The notes under the pieces are model-generated. The model saw nothing but the letters and a program-made list of their open reading frames with translations. It made no database searches and was not told where the DNA came from. This document shows, piece after piece, positions 27,128 through 35,790 of a stretch of DNA of 55,674 nt (within the stretch, counting starts at the first letter, position 1; every line of letters begins with the position of its first letter). Made by a program: the position numbers and the translations under genes. Source of the stretch: an uncultured Bacteroidales bacterium (GTDB lineage Bacteria; Bacteroidota; Bacteroidia; Bacteroidales; UBA932); contig CAMJKI010000006.1 of assembly GCA_946406355.1 (NCBI GenBank), forward strand, positions 1-55,674. Direction: 5' to 3'.

Positions 27128-29781
27128 CGTTCAAAGTCTCCAAAATAATATTCATCACGGTGTTCTGGCGCAATGCGGTCGTCATACGTATCCCAATACC
27201 AGGCATCGTAAACGCAGCGAACCAACGCATATGTAACGTCCTTCACGCCGGCATTGGGCTGCACCGCACCGTGTGCACTCCAGTACTTACTGCCTGTGCC
27301 GAACAGCTTCACGAAGCCGCTCTGCTGGGTAAGAGTACCGATAAAGTCAATTTCCGCCTTGGTAGGAAGACGCCAGCGCCCAGCCGGATAACCGTCTTCC
27401 TGATAGGTGGCGCACTTGAAGCGGGCCGAACGCTGAGTAAAGCCGTCGTAAAACTCTACGCCGCCAAAGCGGGAAGACACCCGCAAGGCCGGAGCAAGCA
27501 TATTCTCCGTGCGGGAAGATTCCTCTGCCGGATAGTAATGGGTGAGAGACCGGATTTCTTTTGTACGGATGTCTGGAGCTTGAGTAAACGCTATTTTGTA
27601 CTCTTCCTCTTCTTTGTCCCGTTCTCCGTCGCCGCTGGAATCGTACCAATAGTAATACTTGGAGTTGGCTACCGCAGTGGAACCTTCCTCATAACCGTTA
27701 TTCCAGGTTTCGGCAACAAGGGTGCGCGGATCTCCGATGATATACCGGGAATTCGCCGGCAAGGAAGTGACAGTAATGGTGTAAAGGTTGCGATTCCCTC
27801 CGGTAAAGTTTACGGTACGCCACTGCAGCCACTCCAGTCTGTCTGTAACTCCATTATTACGTGAAGTCCAGCTAACTCCAAGCCGGGAGGCAAGCCGCTT
27901 GGCGTTAACACCATACTCTCCGTCGTCGTTTTTGCCGGTTTTGTGTCTCCAAGTCCTCTTACCATCTATGAAAACATAGCCATTATGCTTGTAGTTCTGC
28001 CATACCGGCCCAGTCGAATTTTCCTGCTTGTCGTCATATGGCTCCTCTCGCCCACCTTCAATCCAAGTGGCCGGACTCACCTTTGGATCGGAATTCGTCT
28101 CGGCCGTAATATAAATTGCCGGATTCTGGGTAATGGTGATGGTTTCGGCATATTCGCTGTCAGGCCCTTTGTCCCTATGATAGGCTGTCAAGGAGAAAGT
28201 GTATGGCGAGTAATCGAAACTGGAACTGGTATAATCGGCGTTCAAAGGATGGTTCAAACTGATGATATTACCCTCTTTAGAGAACCACGTACTTGCATCG
28301 TATTTCAGGTAATAGGTACCTTCTTCGTAGAGAGCGTCGGCAAAGGGGTCGTTACCGTTGCCCGGATGGCCAGCAAGGCAAATCGTACCACCGGCCACTG
28401 TTCCCGATGTCTGCTGTCCATAATATGGACGGGTGGCACTGTTAATCACATAGTCGAAGGGATGGGAAGTAATAAAGCGGATGGGAAGCTCAGACTCGTT
28501 GTTAATCACGTAGCTGGTAGTGTCGGCCACGGAAAAATAACGTGCATTCCCAATGTCTGCATGCCGAACAACCACGTTCTTGTCCTGCCAGTAATAGACA
28601 TAGCAGGAAACTGGATTGATTACCACCGAGGCATCGTCGGTGTCGGCGCCCAGCATGCCCACGTCTATGTTGTAATGGTACCAATTGTTGCGCCTGAAGG
28701 TGTTTACATAATTTTCTCCGCGCCGGTCTTTGGGAATGAGAATCTTATAATAGAATTCTTTCTTAAACTGGTCCTCCTGACGTATCCATGGCAAGATGAG
28801 CTTAAGGTAAGGCTCGCCTGGCTTGCCGTCATCCCAGACCTGGGGATACATGTAAGCGGGGTAGGTATTATAATAGCCCGCAGGGCTTCTGTCAAATATC
28901 TGTTCCAAAATGGGATTGGCAACCGTACCGGCGCCCCGGTCCTCGAAAAAAAGTAAGGGATTGCTTCTGTACGAAAGTTTCTCCGCATCAGTAGCAAGTG
29001 CGCGCGGCTCCCCGGACAGCGATACCGTCTTTATTCCGTCTTCCAGATATATTTTCATTTCCGTCAGGGAAGGCGTCCAAGTCTCATAAACCGTATTCCC
29101 CTCCTCGTCGGTCTGCTTGGTGGGATTGAGTACGGTATCCAGCGGCTTCACTCCCACCGTCAGTTTGCAGGCATAGCGGGCGACTTCTATTATCAACGGT
29201 TCCGCCACTTCCTTGCGGGAACGCCCGTCGGGCTGTTTGAGGCGAAGCGTACCTTCCCCGCTCATCATGAACGACTGCTGACGGTGGTTCTCCTGGGCCG
29301 TATAGGCAGCAAAATCCGTTGTGACCGTAAGCGCCTTGAGCGCATCAATAGAGGTCTCGTCCTGCTCGTCCAGAAGTGCCTGGGGTACATTCACCAAGGC
29401 AAGAACCGTGGCTTCCGTAATTCCGTCATAAGACGGGAAAATGCGATTGTTGACATCGTTGGCGGTCAGTTCTATACGGAACGTGGCGTTCCAGCGGGTA
29501 AGTTGCTCCAACTGCTTGCGCTGGTGGAAAGTTGCATTGGAAGCAGATCTGCCTGCCGGGTAAAAGAAAAAGTCCACCCATTTTATATCGTTCTCGTGGA
29601 ATACGTTGTCGCCGGACTGGTCATATACGCCATTATCGTCGGCCTTTGTTTCCCCGGAATCTTCTATCTGAAGGCCCAACTCAATCACGGGACCGTCCCA
29701 TTCAGACGTAAGACCTCCTTCCGGCACGCAGGCGGCCAGAACAAGGAAAAACAACAGGCAGTATGACAGGCGACGCATCAT
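27124..29781 (-). CDS. Fimbrillin-like lipoprotein with EF-hand-like loop and lectin-like C-terminus, locus B
   Basis: 885 residues, lipobox LVLAAC, GETKADDNGVYDQSGDN as the putative processing region. The N-terminal half is fimbrillin-like (IKWVDFFFYPAGRSAS; TVLALVNVPQALL). Residues 714-725, DSSGDGERDKEE, resemble an EF-hand loop but have Arg at the usual hydrophobic position. The last 100 residues (YPAGRWRLPTKAEIDFIG ... KYWSAHG ... YALVRCVYDAWYWD) form a FISUMP/DUF1566-like, C-type-lectin-like module, suggesting a ligand-binding tip. Either of two start codons (ATGATG, 29781 or 29778) overlaps the upstream stop. Confidence 0.72.
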   Translation of the reverse strand: MMRRLSYCLLFFLVLAACVPEGGLTSEWDGPVIELGLQIEDSGETKADDNGVYDQSGDNVFHENDIKWVDFFFYPAGRSASNATFHQRKQLEQLTRWNATFRIELTANDVNNRIFPSYDGITEATVLALVNVPQALLDEQDETSIDALKALTVTTDFAAYTAQENHRQQSFMMSGEGTLRLKQPDGRSRKEVAEPLIIEVARYACKLTVGVKPLDTVLNPTKQTDEEGNTVYETWTPSLTEMKIYLEDGIKTVSLSGEPRALATDAEKLSYRSNPLLFFEDRGAGTVANPILEQIFDRSPAGYYNTYPAYMYPQVWDDGKPGEPYLKLILPWIRQEDQFKKEFYYKILIPKDRRGENYVNTFRRNNWYHYNIDVGMLGADTDDASVVINPVSCYVYYWQDKNVVVRHADIGNARYFSVADTTSYVINNESELPIRFITSHPFDYVINSATRPYYGQQTSGTVAGGTICLAGHPGNGNDPFADALYEEGTYYLKYDASTWFSKEGNIISLNHPLNADYTSSSFDYSPYTFSLTAYHRDKGPDSEYAETITITQNPAIYITAETNSDPKVSPATWIEGGREEPYDDKQENSTGPVWQNYKHNGYVFIDGKRTWRHKTGKNDDGEYGVNAKRLASRLGVSWTSRNNGVTDRLEWLQWRTVNFTGGNRNLYTITVTSLPANSRYIIGDPRTLVAETWNNGYEEGSTAVANSKYYYWYDSSGDGERDKEEEEYKIAFTQAPDIRTKEIRSLTHYYPAEESSRTENMLAPALRVSSRFGGVEFYDGFTQRSARFKCATYQEDGYPAGRWRLPTKAEIDFIGTLTQQSGFVKLFGTGSKYWSAHGAVQPNAGVKDVTYALVRCVYDAWYWDTYDDRIAPEHRDEYYFGDFER

Positions 29782-31376
29782 GGAAGGATGAAATGATAAA
29801 CCTGGTCTATGCAGTCGGAGGCACCGTCTATTTCCCGCTCATCCTGTGTAAATGCCTTGAAACTCAGGGTAATGGACTTGCCGGAAGAAGTGGCGATATA
29901 GGCTTCGTCCATGGTGCGGTCTATGGTAATGTCCAAGCGGCCGTTATTTTTGTACGGATCTATGTCTATCTCGTGAGGATTGTTCTCCGAAGAGCCTACG
30001 AAGCGAACGTCAAAAGCATTTACGGCACCATCCTGCTCCCCGTTTACTACTAGCTGAATCCGGCCACCACTGGGGGTTGCCACATAGAGGTAAGCGCTGG
30101 CAGGACTGTTGTTCTTCAGCGTAACATTGTAGTGGTCTTTTACCCCAGGAACCTCCTCGATTCTGTACACGCTGGGCTGGAGCACGCTGAGTTTGCGGGT
30201 AACCATGAGAGACGAACGCCCGAAATCTATCAGATAGTCGCTCTTCTTCCAAGGCAGCACGCTCACGCTGAGTTGCAAAGAACGTTTGCTAACGTAGTAG
30301 CCATAAACGGTCCAGGTATGGTTGCGGGAAAAGTCTGTGCCTTCGGGCATGATAAACGTTTTCTCCTCATGTCTGGTCTCTTCCAAGGCGGTATTTTTAC
30401 CCTTTATCACGGTATAGTGGATAACACCACTCAGCCGATTGCCGCTCTCCCGCAGGTAGTAACAACCGCTTTGTGTCAATTTTCCTGCAGTCAAGGCCTC
30501 GCTTACAACCCTTTCATAGCTTGAACCGTCCTGTCCGGCATAGGCATAGAGTTCGGGCGTGTCGCTCGACGCAACCACCTCCGCTCCCGGCAATTCCGTG
30601 GCGGTTTCATAGGTGCCGGAGGTCCTGGGCGCCTGCGGCCAGGCGAATACATACTCCTGCAAAGGAATGCAGTTGGAATTCAGCACTATCTTATCTATCT
30701 GGAAAATCTCCGCTTCCTCGGGAGTATCGGCTATGGTCTCCATCTGGCAGAAAAGGAAGCGGAGTTTGGAGACACAGCGCTCCAGGGCTACGGGCGCAAT
30801 GCTGAAGGATGGCTCATCGCCGCTGATGTCCAGGTTTCTTGCGACGCCGCTCATGGGCAGGCCTGAATCAGGTACTAAAGAGATAAGATGCTTGGTAGAG
30901 AAGCAATTGTTTCCCTCGAAAAGGGCGCTATGCACATCGTTCCAGGAGGAAACGTTCTCCGGGTGGGTCCGGTCTGCGTTAAGGTTGCCCAATCCCACCG
31001 AAGCGGAATTGGCCAGCACATATACGTCAACCTTGGGCCGGGGGGTCTCCAAAGCAAAGTCCCAGCTTACGGGGAGAGAATAGCGCTTCACGCTTCCAGG
31101 CTGCGGAAAATCTCCGTCCGAAGTGGAAGCGTCCAGCTGAAGGGAACTCACAAGGGCATGGCTTTCGTCGGCGCGGAAAACCCAGACCTTGAGGTCGTAA
31201 AGGGCGTTCTCCGCGTCGTCTCCAGGAACGGTGGCCTTCACCAACGCCGGAGCGGGCATTTCCAGGTAAATGCCCAACACAGGAGCGTCCTCGGGAAACA
31301 GTATCTCCCGACTGCACCCGACGAGGAGGCTCATCATAAGCATCGTCACGAGCAGGATATGAAGGCGCCGCATCAT
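29778..31376 (-). CDS. Fimbrillin-like lipoprotein (paralogue group 2, locus B)
   Basis: 532 residues, lipobox SLLVGC, LVKATVPG as the trimming motif. Core blocks LYDLKVWVFRADE, VDVYVLANSASVG, CVSKLRFLFC, GCYYLRESGNRLSGVIHY and FSRNHTWTVYGYYV match the 367-aa locus A protein in order. A C-terminal extension of roughly 140 residues (from about LSVLQPSVYRIEEV) has no counterpart in locus A and looks like an added beta-sandwich domain. Overlaps both neighbours by 4 bp in the operon. Confidence 0.75.
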   Translation of the reverse strand: MMRRLHILLVTMLMMSLLVGCSREILFPEDAPVLGIYLEMPAPALVKATVPGDDAENALYDLKVWVFRADESHALVSSLQLDASTSDGDFPQPGSVKRYSLPVSWDFALETPRPKVDVYVLANSASVGLGNLNADRTHPENVSSWNDVHSALFEGNNCFSTKHLISLVPDSGLPMSGVARNLDISGDEPSFSIAPVALERCVSKLRFLFCQMETIADTPEEAEIFQIDKIVLNSNCIPLQEYVFAWPQAPRTSGTYETATELPGAEVVASSDTPELYAYAGQDGSSYERVVSEALTAGKLTQSGCYYLRESGNRLSGVIHYTVIKGKNTALEETRHEEKTFIMPEGTDFSRNHTWTVYGYYVSKRSLQLSVSVLPWKKSDYLIDFGRSSLMVTRKLSVLQPSVYRIEEVPGVKDHYNVTLKNNSPASAYLYVATPSGGRIQLVVNGEQDGAVNAFDVRFVGSSENNPHEIDIDPYKNNGRLDITIDRTMDEAYIATSSGKSITLSFKAFTQDEREIDGASDCIDQVYHFILP

Positions 31377-33277
31377 TCGAACATGAGGGTAAGAGGGTCA
31401 GTCATCACCCAGTTCACCTGGGTTTCTACGCCAACGGTCAACTGGGGGATACCCATATCAGGCACTGCGCTGTGGGCGTTTCGCAAGGACGTGATGGTGC
31501 AGTCCATGGTAATCCTCATGTCACGGGTAAACACCCGGGGAGGATAGCCTTCGGCGGTGGGAACGGTCAGTTTGCCCACCATATAGAACATGTGACCGGG
31601 AAGGATCCGCCCCTCCGCCCCGTAAAAGGACTTGCCGGAGTCGTTGCGGAACTCCAGACAGAAGTAGGTATCTTTATTGTCCGGCGTCTGGAGCACCAGG
31701 GTGCGGAAGTACTGAGGGGCCTGTCCGTCGGACCGGGGAGCCAGATAAATGTCGGAGATGCGGTTGTCGTACAGATAGTACTGCTTACTGGCGACCTCCG
31801 ACACATAGTCGGGCGTGAAATCGAAGCGTTGGGGATACTGGCGGCCCACCACTACACCGGTAAGGGGGAAATTGCTCCCTGTGGCCTCCGCAACAGTGTG
31901 CGGGAGGTTGTCGTTGTCCTGCAAGTATTCGGAAGACGCTTTCACGGAAGCCTTGAGCATGCCCACGGCAAAATGCATGGGCTCTTTGATAGCAATTGCC
32001 CGGGTTGAGGAAGTCACAACACCGCCGTCCTTGTAGTCTGAAAGAATCTGGCTCCAAGTCTTTTCGGTATTGTCCTGCTCCGGTACGGCCGCATCGTTGG
32101 TGGTGACAATTTCCGAATCCGCGTAGTAATAGAGCGGGGGCGGAAAACAATAGGCCGATATGGGGGCGATGCCGTCGTGCCCGTTCTCCAGGGGAACCAC
32201 GTAGCCGGACGATGTCCAGCGCACCACGGCTGCGCCGGAAGGCAGGCCGTATTGCTCGGGGTAAGAGGAATGGGACGGATTATTAAAAATGACAGAAGGT
32301 GTCTCTCCCAGGCTTCCGGTAACGGTTAAGACACCTTCATCGTGAAGCGAATTAAAACGGCCCAGGATGACATTCTTCACCCCATTGTACAAGTAGGCAT
32401 AGGTAAGTGGGGTGCCGTCCGCTTTGTATGCAGGATAGACCACGCCGTTCTTCTCCACCTCATATTGGTTAGAGTTAACAACATTGTATGAGTACAGGGA
32501 ACGGTAAAGGCTGGTGAGCATGGCCTCCACGTTGGCGCCGGAGCCCGGAAGAAGTGCACCTCCTGCCGTAATGGTCTGGTAGCAGTCCAACAGGTTTTCG
32601 TCGCCTACAGTTGCGTCCCATGGTACGGAGACTGTGACGCTCTGGCTGTTGCCGGCGCCAAAATAGGCCTTAGTCTGGAAAGGGTCTCCCGAAACGATAC
32701 TGGTGAGAGCGGCAGCAATGGCCACCGCTTCACCCGGAGTGGAGGAGCTGTTGAGCATGGGTTCCGGACGGAAGCGGATTGCAGAAGCGGAAGAACCGTC
32801 CAGACCATCCTCCACGAGTGAACCGTTAATGTGTTTCAGCGTAACGGCAGTGGCTTGGTTTTCGGGATCTGTGTAATACTCTGCCCGGCCGTACACCAGA
32901 AAAGATGCGGTTTTGCGCGGCACGGGAAACACGTAGTCATCTCCGAAAAAATGTGCGTTGCTTACTCTCTGCAAGCCGGATTGACCTATCTTAATCCGGG
33001 GAATTACGTTGTCAAGCGCCTCGTCCCCCAGCGTCACCGACCGCATTACGTTGAACGGTTTAATGGTAATACCGGTCATGCCGCTGAACTGCGGCTGGTC
33101 GTCCCGCAGTTCCGTGAATACGTTCACGTCGGCCTTAGTACTGGCACTGTTGCCGACAGACATGGCCAGGCGCACGTTTACCGGCTCATCGGCCATACCG
33201 GCCCCGCCCTCCTGCAAACTGCAGGAAGCCGAGGCCAGCACCAGTGCCAGAACGAATGCCGAAGCGCTGCGTCTCAC
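31373..33277 (-). CDS. Large fimbrillin-like lipoprotein (paralogue group 1, locus B)
   Basis: 634 residues from GTG (GTGAGACGC, the same unusual start as its locus A paralogue), signal ending ASASC. SASTKADVN is the likely trimming site, followed by QFSGMTGITIKPF. Shares with the other group 1 proteins the VVGRQYPQRFDFTP block, the MHFAVGMLKASV strand and the C-terminal VPDMGIPQLTVGV. It lies 9 bp after the 720-aa gene. Probably a shaft or accessory pilin; two adjacent group 1 genes suggest duplication inside locus B. Confidence 0.75.
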   Translation of the reverse strand: MRRSASAFVLALVLASASCSLQEGGAGMADEPVNVRLAMSVGNSASTKADVNVFTELRDDQPQFSGMTGITIKPFNVMRSVTLGDEALDNVIPRIKIGQSGLQRVSNAHFFGDDYVFPVPRKTASFLVYGRAEYYTDPENQATAVTLKHINGSLVEDGLDGSSASAIRFRPEPMLNSSSTPGEAVAIAAALTSIVSGDPFQTKAYFGAGNSQSVTVSVPWDATVGDENLLDCYQTITAGGALLPGSGANVEAMLTSLYRSLYSYNVVNSNQYEVEKNGVVYPAYKADGTPLTYAYLYNGVKNVILGRFNSLHDEGVLTVTGSLGETPSVIFNNPSHSSYPEQYGLPSGAAVVRWTSSGYVVPLENGHDGIAPISAYCFPPPLYYYADSEIVTTNDAAVPEQDNTEKTWSQILSDYKDGGVVTSSTRAIAIKEPMHFAVGMLKASVKASSEYLQDNDNLPHTVAEATGSNFPLTGVVVGRQYPQRFDFTPDYVSEVASKQYYLYDNRISDIYLAPRSDGQAPQYFRTLVLQTPDNKDTYFCLEFRNDSGKSFYGAEGRILPGHMFYMVGKLTVPTAEGYPPRVFTRDMRITMDCTITSLRNAHSAVPDMGIPQLTVGVETQVNWVMTDPLTLMFE

Positions 33278-33286
33278 TGCTAAATC

Positions 33287-35449
33287 CTACAGTTCAATGT
33301 CGTAGAGGTAACCATTCTGCCAAGTAAGATCAACAGAAAGGCCCAAACTCATTTGCGCGGCACGAAGGTCGGGGATAGTGAGATATGCTTTCTGCAGGGA
33401 GGTCTTGCCGATACGGAAAGTCGCTCTTGTTACGAAGTCCTGGATAAACACACGGGGAATCTGTTTAGACTGCCCGGCAGTTTCGCCCCCGGGAACAGCC
33501 TCGCCACCCACTCCGTAAAGGGGAGGAATCTGATTGATAGAGGCAGAGGGCCAGGTTATGGTTTGGCCTGCGGGACTGGCTTCAAGCTTTCCAAGGAGAT
33601 AGAAAACTCCGGTTTTGGGAATTATGTTGTCCCTGCCGTAAAAGGCATCTCCATTATTGACGAACTCCAAGGCAACGTAAACATCTTGCTGAGTACCTCC
33701 AGAATCGTAGTTGTCAAAAACCAGGGTATAATTGGGCGTGGCTGCAGGCGTAGGCACTACGGTGCTGGCCGGCGCGTTATCGTAAATTACATTGTCGAAA
33801 GGTTTTGTTGTATCCTTGCGCAGGAACTGCCAGTCAACTTGGGGAATCTGGCCTCCCACAAGTATTCCCCTCAAGGTCAGGTCCAGATTGGTTATCGTCT
33901 GATTGGTTGCATCTCCGGTAACCTCTTTTCTGTTATCTTCAAACGAAGTAATTGCAGAACCCCCTTCGGTTGCATACTCTACCTTGCTCTCAAGCATGGC
34001 AACGCCGTAATTGAGGTTGTACTGCACGGCAACGCCACGGGTAGAGGAGGAAACGGTGCCTTTGGGAGTCCAGGTGCAGCCGGCCTCGCTCCAGGCATTC
34101 CAACTGGTCGCTGTATCCCAGTTCGTTTGTCCGTCGGGGAAATTATCGTTGGAGAGACTGCCGTAACTCGTTGTGCGGATAGGACTGTTCACATAATAGA
34201 AAAGTTCTACCGGATACAAGTATTTCAGCGGATCGAAACCGTTAGCATTAGGATTAACCAGCGGAGCGTTGGGGTGTTTGTAGGAAAAACGTTGCGTTGT
34301 TTTGTTGAAAGCGAGCTGGGCGGCACCCACTGGAATGTTGAACTCCCTGGGGAAATCGTTAAGGTCTAATGCCTGCCCAAAATTGGCAGGAAAAGTCGTC
34401 TCATTAAATGTTACAGAAGTAGTGCCACTATTAGTAACGACATCGAAGGTGATACCATTGAGAGCCACCTGTATTTCCTCCTTGCCTTTATATTCCCAGC
34501 CGCCCGTGAAAAACTTGTTCATGTTCGTCTCTATCTGCGTTGCCAGTCGCTTAGCATTAGCTTCTCTATCATCGGTAGGAACTGCATCACGAACCTTTGA
34601 TATAACGGTAAAAGCGTCGGTCATCCATTTCTTTACAGCAAGAGATGAACCGGCGCGATACTCACTGCCTTGATTTATCTGTTGCTGGGTTCCTTCCCCC
34701 TGTACCTTGATATAAGTTAGGTCTGCGTAGACCTGACCAAGTATAGTCTCCAAAGCATTCAGTTGCACAGGTGCGATGGTATATCCATAACGGTTGTCAT
34801 TGGCAAGTTCATATTGCTGGCCCAAGTAACTCCAACTGAGTGCCGGGTATGTATCATTTGCAGTCACGTTGGAGGCAATTATGTAGTTTATGCACAGAAT
34901 CATAAGTGCCGCAGTCTGGTCGTAACTGGTTACTTTGTCTTCAGACAGTCTTTTTACAGCATCAAAATGGGTATTGGCAGGAACTTTGGCATCTATTGTG
35001 GCGGAAGAAGATCCCGTCTCTATGCCCGGATTACTGTTCTTCGCCTTTCCATAAACCAGCACGGCGTCGGTTCCAGTATTAAGATTCAGTTCCAAAATAC
35101 GACGGGAATGTCCTGCGGCTATACTCACTACATCCTTGGCAAGCAAGTCGGAAAAAGAGTAATCCTGCTTGTACTGGGAGCCGGTAGGGTCGCTCACAAA
35201 GCCCTTGCCCTGCGTGGCAAAAGAGATAATCTTGGCGTCCTGGATGCCACGGAAATTGCTGTTCATCTGGACAACATCGGCGCTCATCTTGGTAGCTGTG
35301 GGCTCGTTGGTGGCCACACTCAGCACAAACTGAGCGGTAACCGTCTTGGTTTCCGGATCGTAATTCGGATTCACGTCTTCCCGCTGGCAGGCCACTAAAG
35401 CGAGCAGCATGGCAATTGCACCGAGCTTGTTAATCTTTACGTTCTTCAT
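33287..35449 (-). CDS. Large fimbrillin-like lipoprotein, first gene of locus B (paralogue group 1)
   Basis: 720 residues when started at the ATG at 35449 (an ATGATG pair; MKNVKINKLG). This start gives a clean signal with lipobox ALVAC, whereas a longer frame reading adds a non-signal-like N-terminus. TATKMSADV precedes NFRGIQDAKIISF. Contains VGGQIPQVDWQF, YNLNYGVAMLESKV and C-terminal IPDLRAAQMSLGLSV, so it is the third group 1 paralogue. As first and most highly expressed gene it may be the major shaft subunit of locus B. The leader of about 110 nt contains a perfect 8-bp stem-loop (35519-35538). Confidence 0.75.
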   Translation of the reverse strand: MKNVKINKLGAIAMLLALVACQREDVNPNYDPETKTVTAQFVLSVATNEPTATKMSADVVQMNSNFRGIQDAKIISFATQGKGFVSDPTGSQYKQDYSFSDLLAKDVVSIAAGHSRRILELNLNTGTDAVLVYGKAKNSNPGIETGSSSATIDAKVPANTHFDAVKRLSEDKVTSYDQTAALMILCINYIIASNVTANDTYPALSWSYLGQQYELANDNRYGYTIAPVQLNALETILGQVYADLTYIKVQGEGTQQQINQGSEYRAGSSLAVKKWMTDAFTVISKVRDAVPTDDREANAKRLATQIETNMNKFFTGGWEYKGKEEIQVALNGITFDVVTNSGTTSVTFNETTFPANFGQALDLNDFPREFNIPVGAAQLAFNKTTQRFSYKHPNAPLVNPNANGFDPLKYLYPVELFYYVNSPIRTTSYGSLSNDNFPDGQTNWDTATSWNAWSEAGCTWTPKGTVSSSTRGVAVQYNLNYGVAMLESKVEYATEGGSAITSFEDNRKEVTGDATNQTITNLDLTLRGILVGGQIPQVDWQFLRKDTTKPFDNVIYDNAPASTVVPTPAATPNYTLVFDNYDSGGTQQDVYVALEFVNNGDAFYGRDNIIPKTGVFYLLGKLEASPAGQTITWPSASINQIPPLYGVGGEAVPGGETAGQSKQIPRVFIQDFVTRATFRIGKTSLQKAYLTIPDLRAAQMSLGLSVDLTWQNGYLYDIEL

Positions 35450-35518
35450 CATTGGTAGTAGTATTTTGTTATTTGTTATTTCCGTTATAATCACGCTGCC
35501 CTGCGTCCTTTTGCATCC

Positions 35519-35538
35519 CTTTTCCCTAAAGGGAAAAG
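35519..35538 (-). promoter_or_regulatory. Stem-loop in the locus B leader
   Basis: CTTTTCCC / GGGAAAAG with a 4-nt loop lies in the 5' untranslated region of the locus B mRNA, about 70 nt before the start codon. No U-tract follows, so it is more likely a stability or attenuation element than a terminator. Confidence 0.5.
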
Positions 35539-35567
35539 CACTCCGGTATCGGCAATTTTACAATTTG

Positions 35568-35596
35568 CAAAGTTAGTCGCGCCAATAAATAAACAA
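35568..35596 (-). promoter_or_regulatory. Promoter of pilus locus B
   Basis: On the minus strand TAACTTTG (35575-35568) is preceded after 18 bp by TTG (35596-35594). This gives a leader of about 110 nt. It shares TAACTTTGCAA with the locus C promoter. Confidence 0.6.
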
Positions 35597-35663
35597 GTTA
35601 GAATAATGCAAAATTGTAGTTCCATAATCCAAATAAGACGTTTCGTTTTTAAAATCTGAAACA

Positions 35664-35682
35664 CCCCCCCCCAAAAAAAAAA
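35664..35682. repeat. C9-A10 homopolymer tract upstream of locus B
   Basis: Nine C (35664-35672) are followed directly by ten A (35673-35682). The tract lies about 70 bp upstream of the locus B -33 element and about 110 bp from gltS, in the divergent spacer. Such tracts are prone to slipped-strand length change. Confidence 0.8.
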
Positions 35683-35775
35683 GGGTTTAGAGGGCCGCAA
35701 CAAACATGCACGAAGAATATGGGATAATCTGTTTCAACCAATTAAGGCAAATAACCAATTATTGGAGAAAAAGGT

Positions 35776-35783
35776 TATCTTTG
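35776..35783 (+). promoter_or_regulatory. -7 box of gltS
   Basis: TATCTTTG ends 7 bp before the GTG at 35791. No good TTTG is found at the right distance. If used, the mRNA would begin at or next to the start codon. Confidence 0.5.
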
Positions 35784-35790
35784 TAATACT

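Noticed and set aside
35450..35494. N-terminal extension of the first locus B pilin
   Set aside because: The upstream residues are non-signal-like and lie in the leader; the ATGATG at 35452/35449 directly precedes a good signal peptide.
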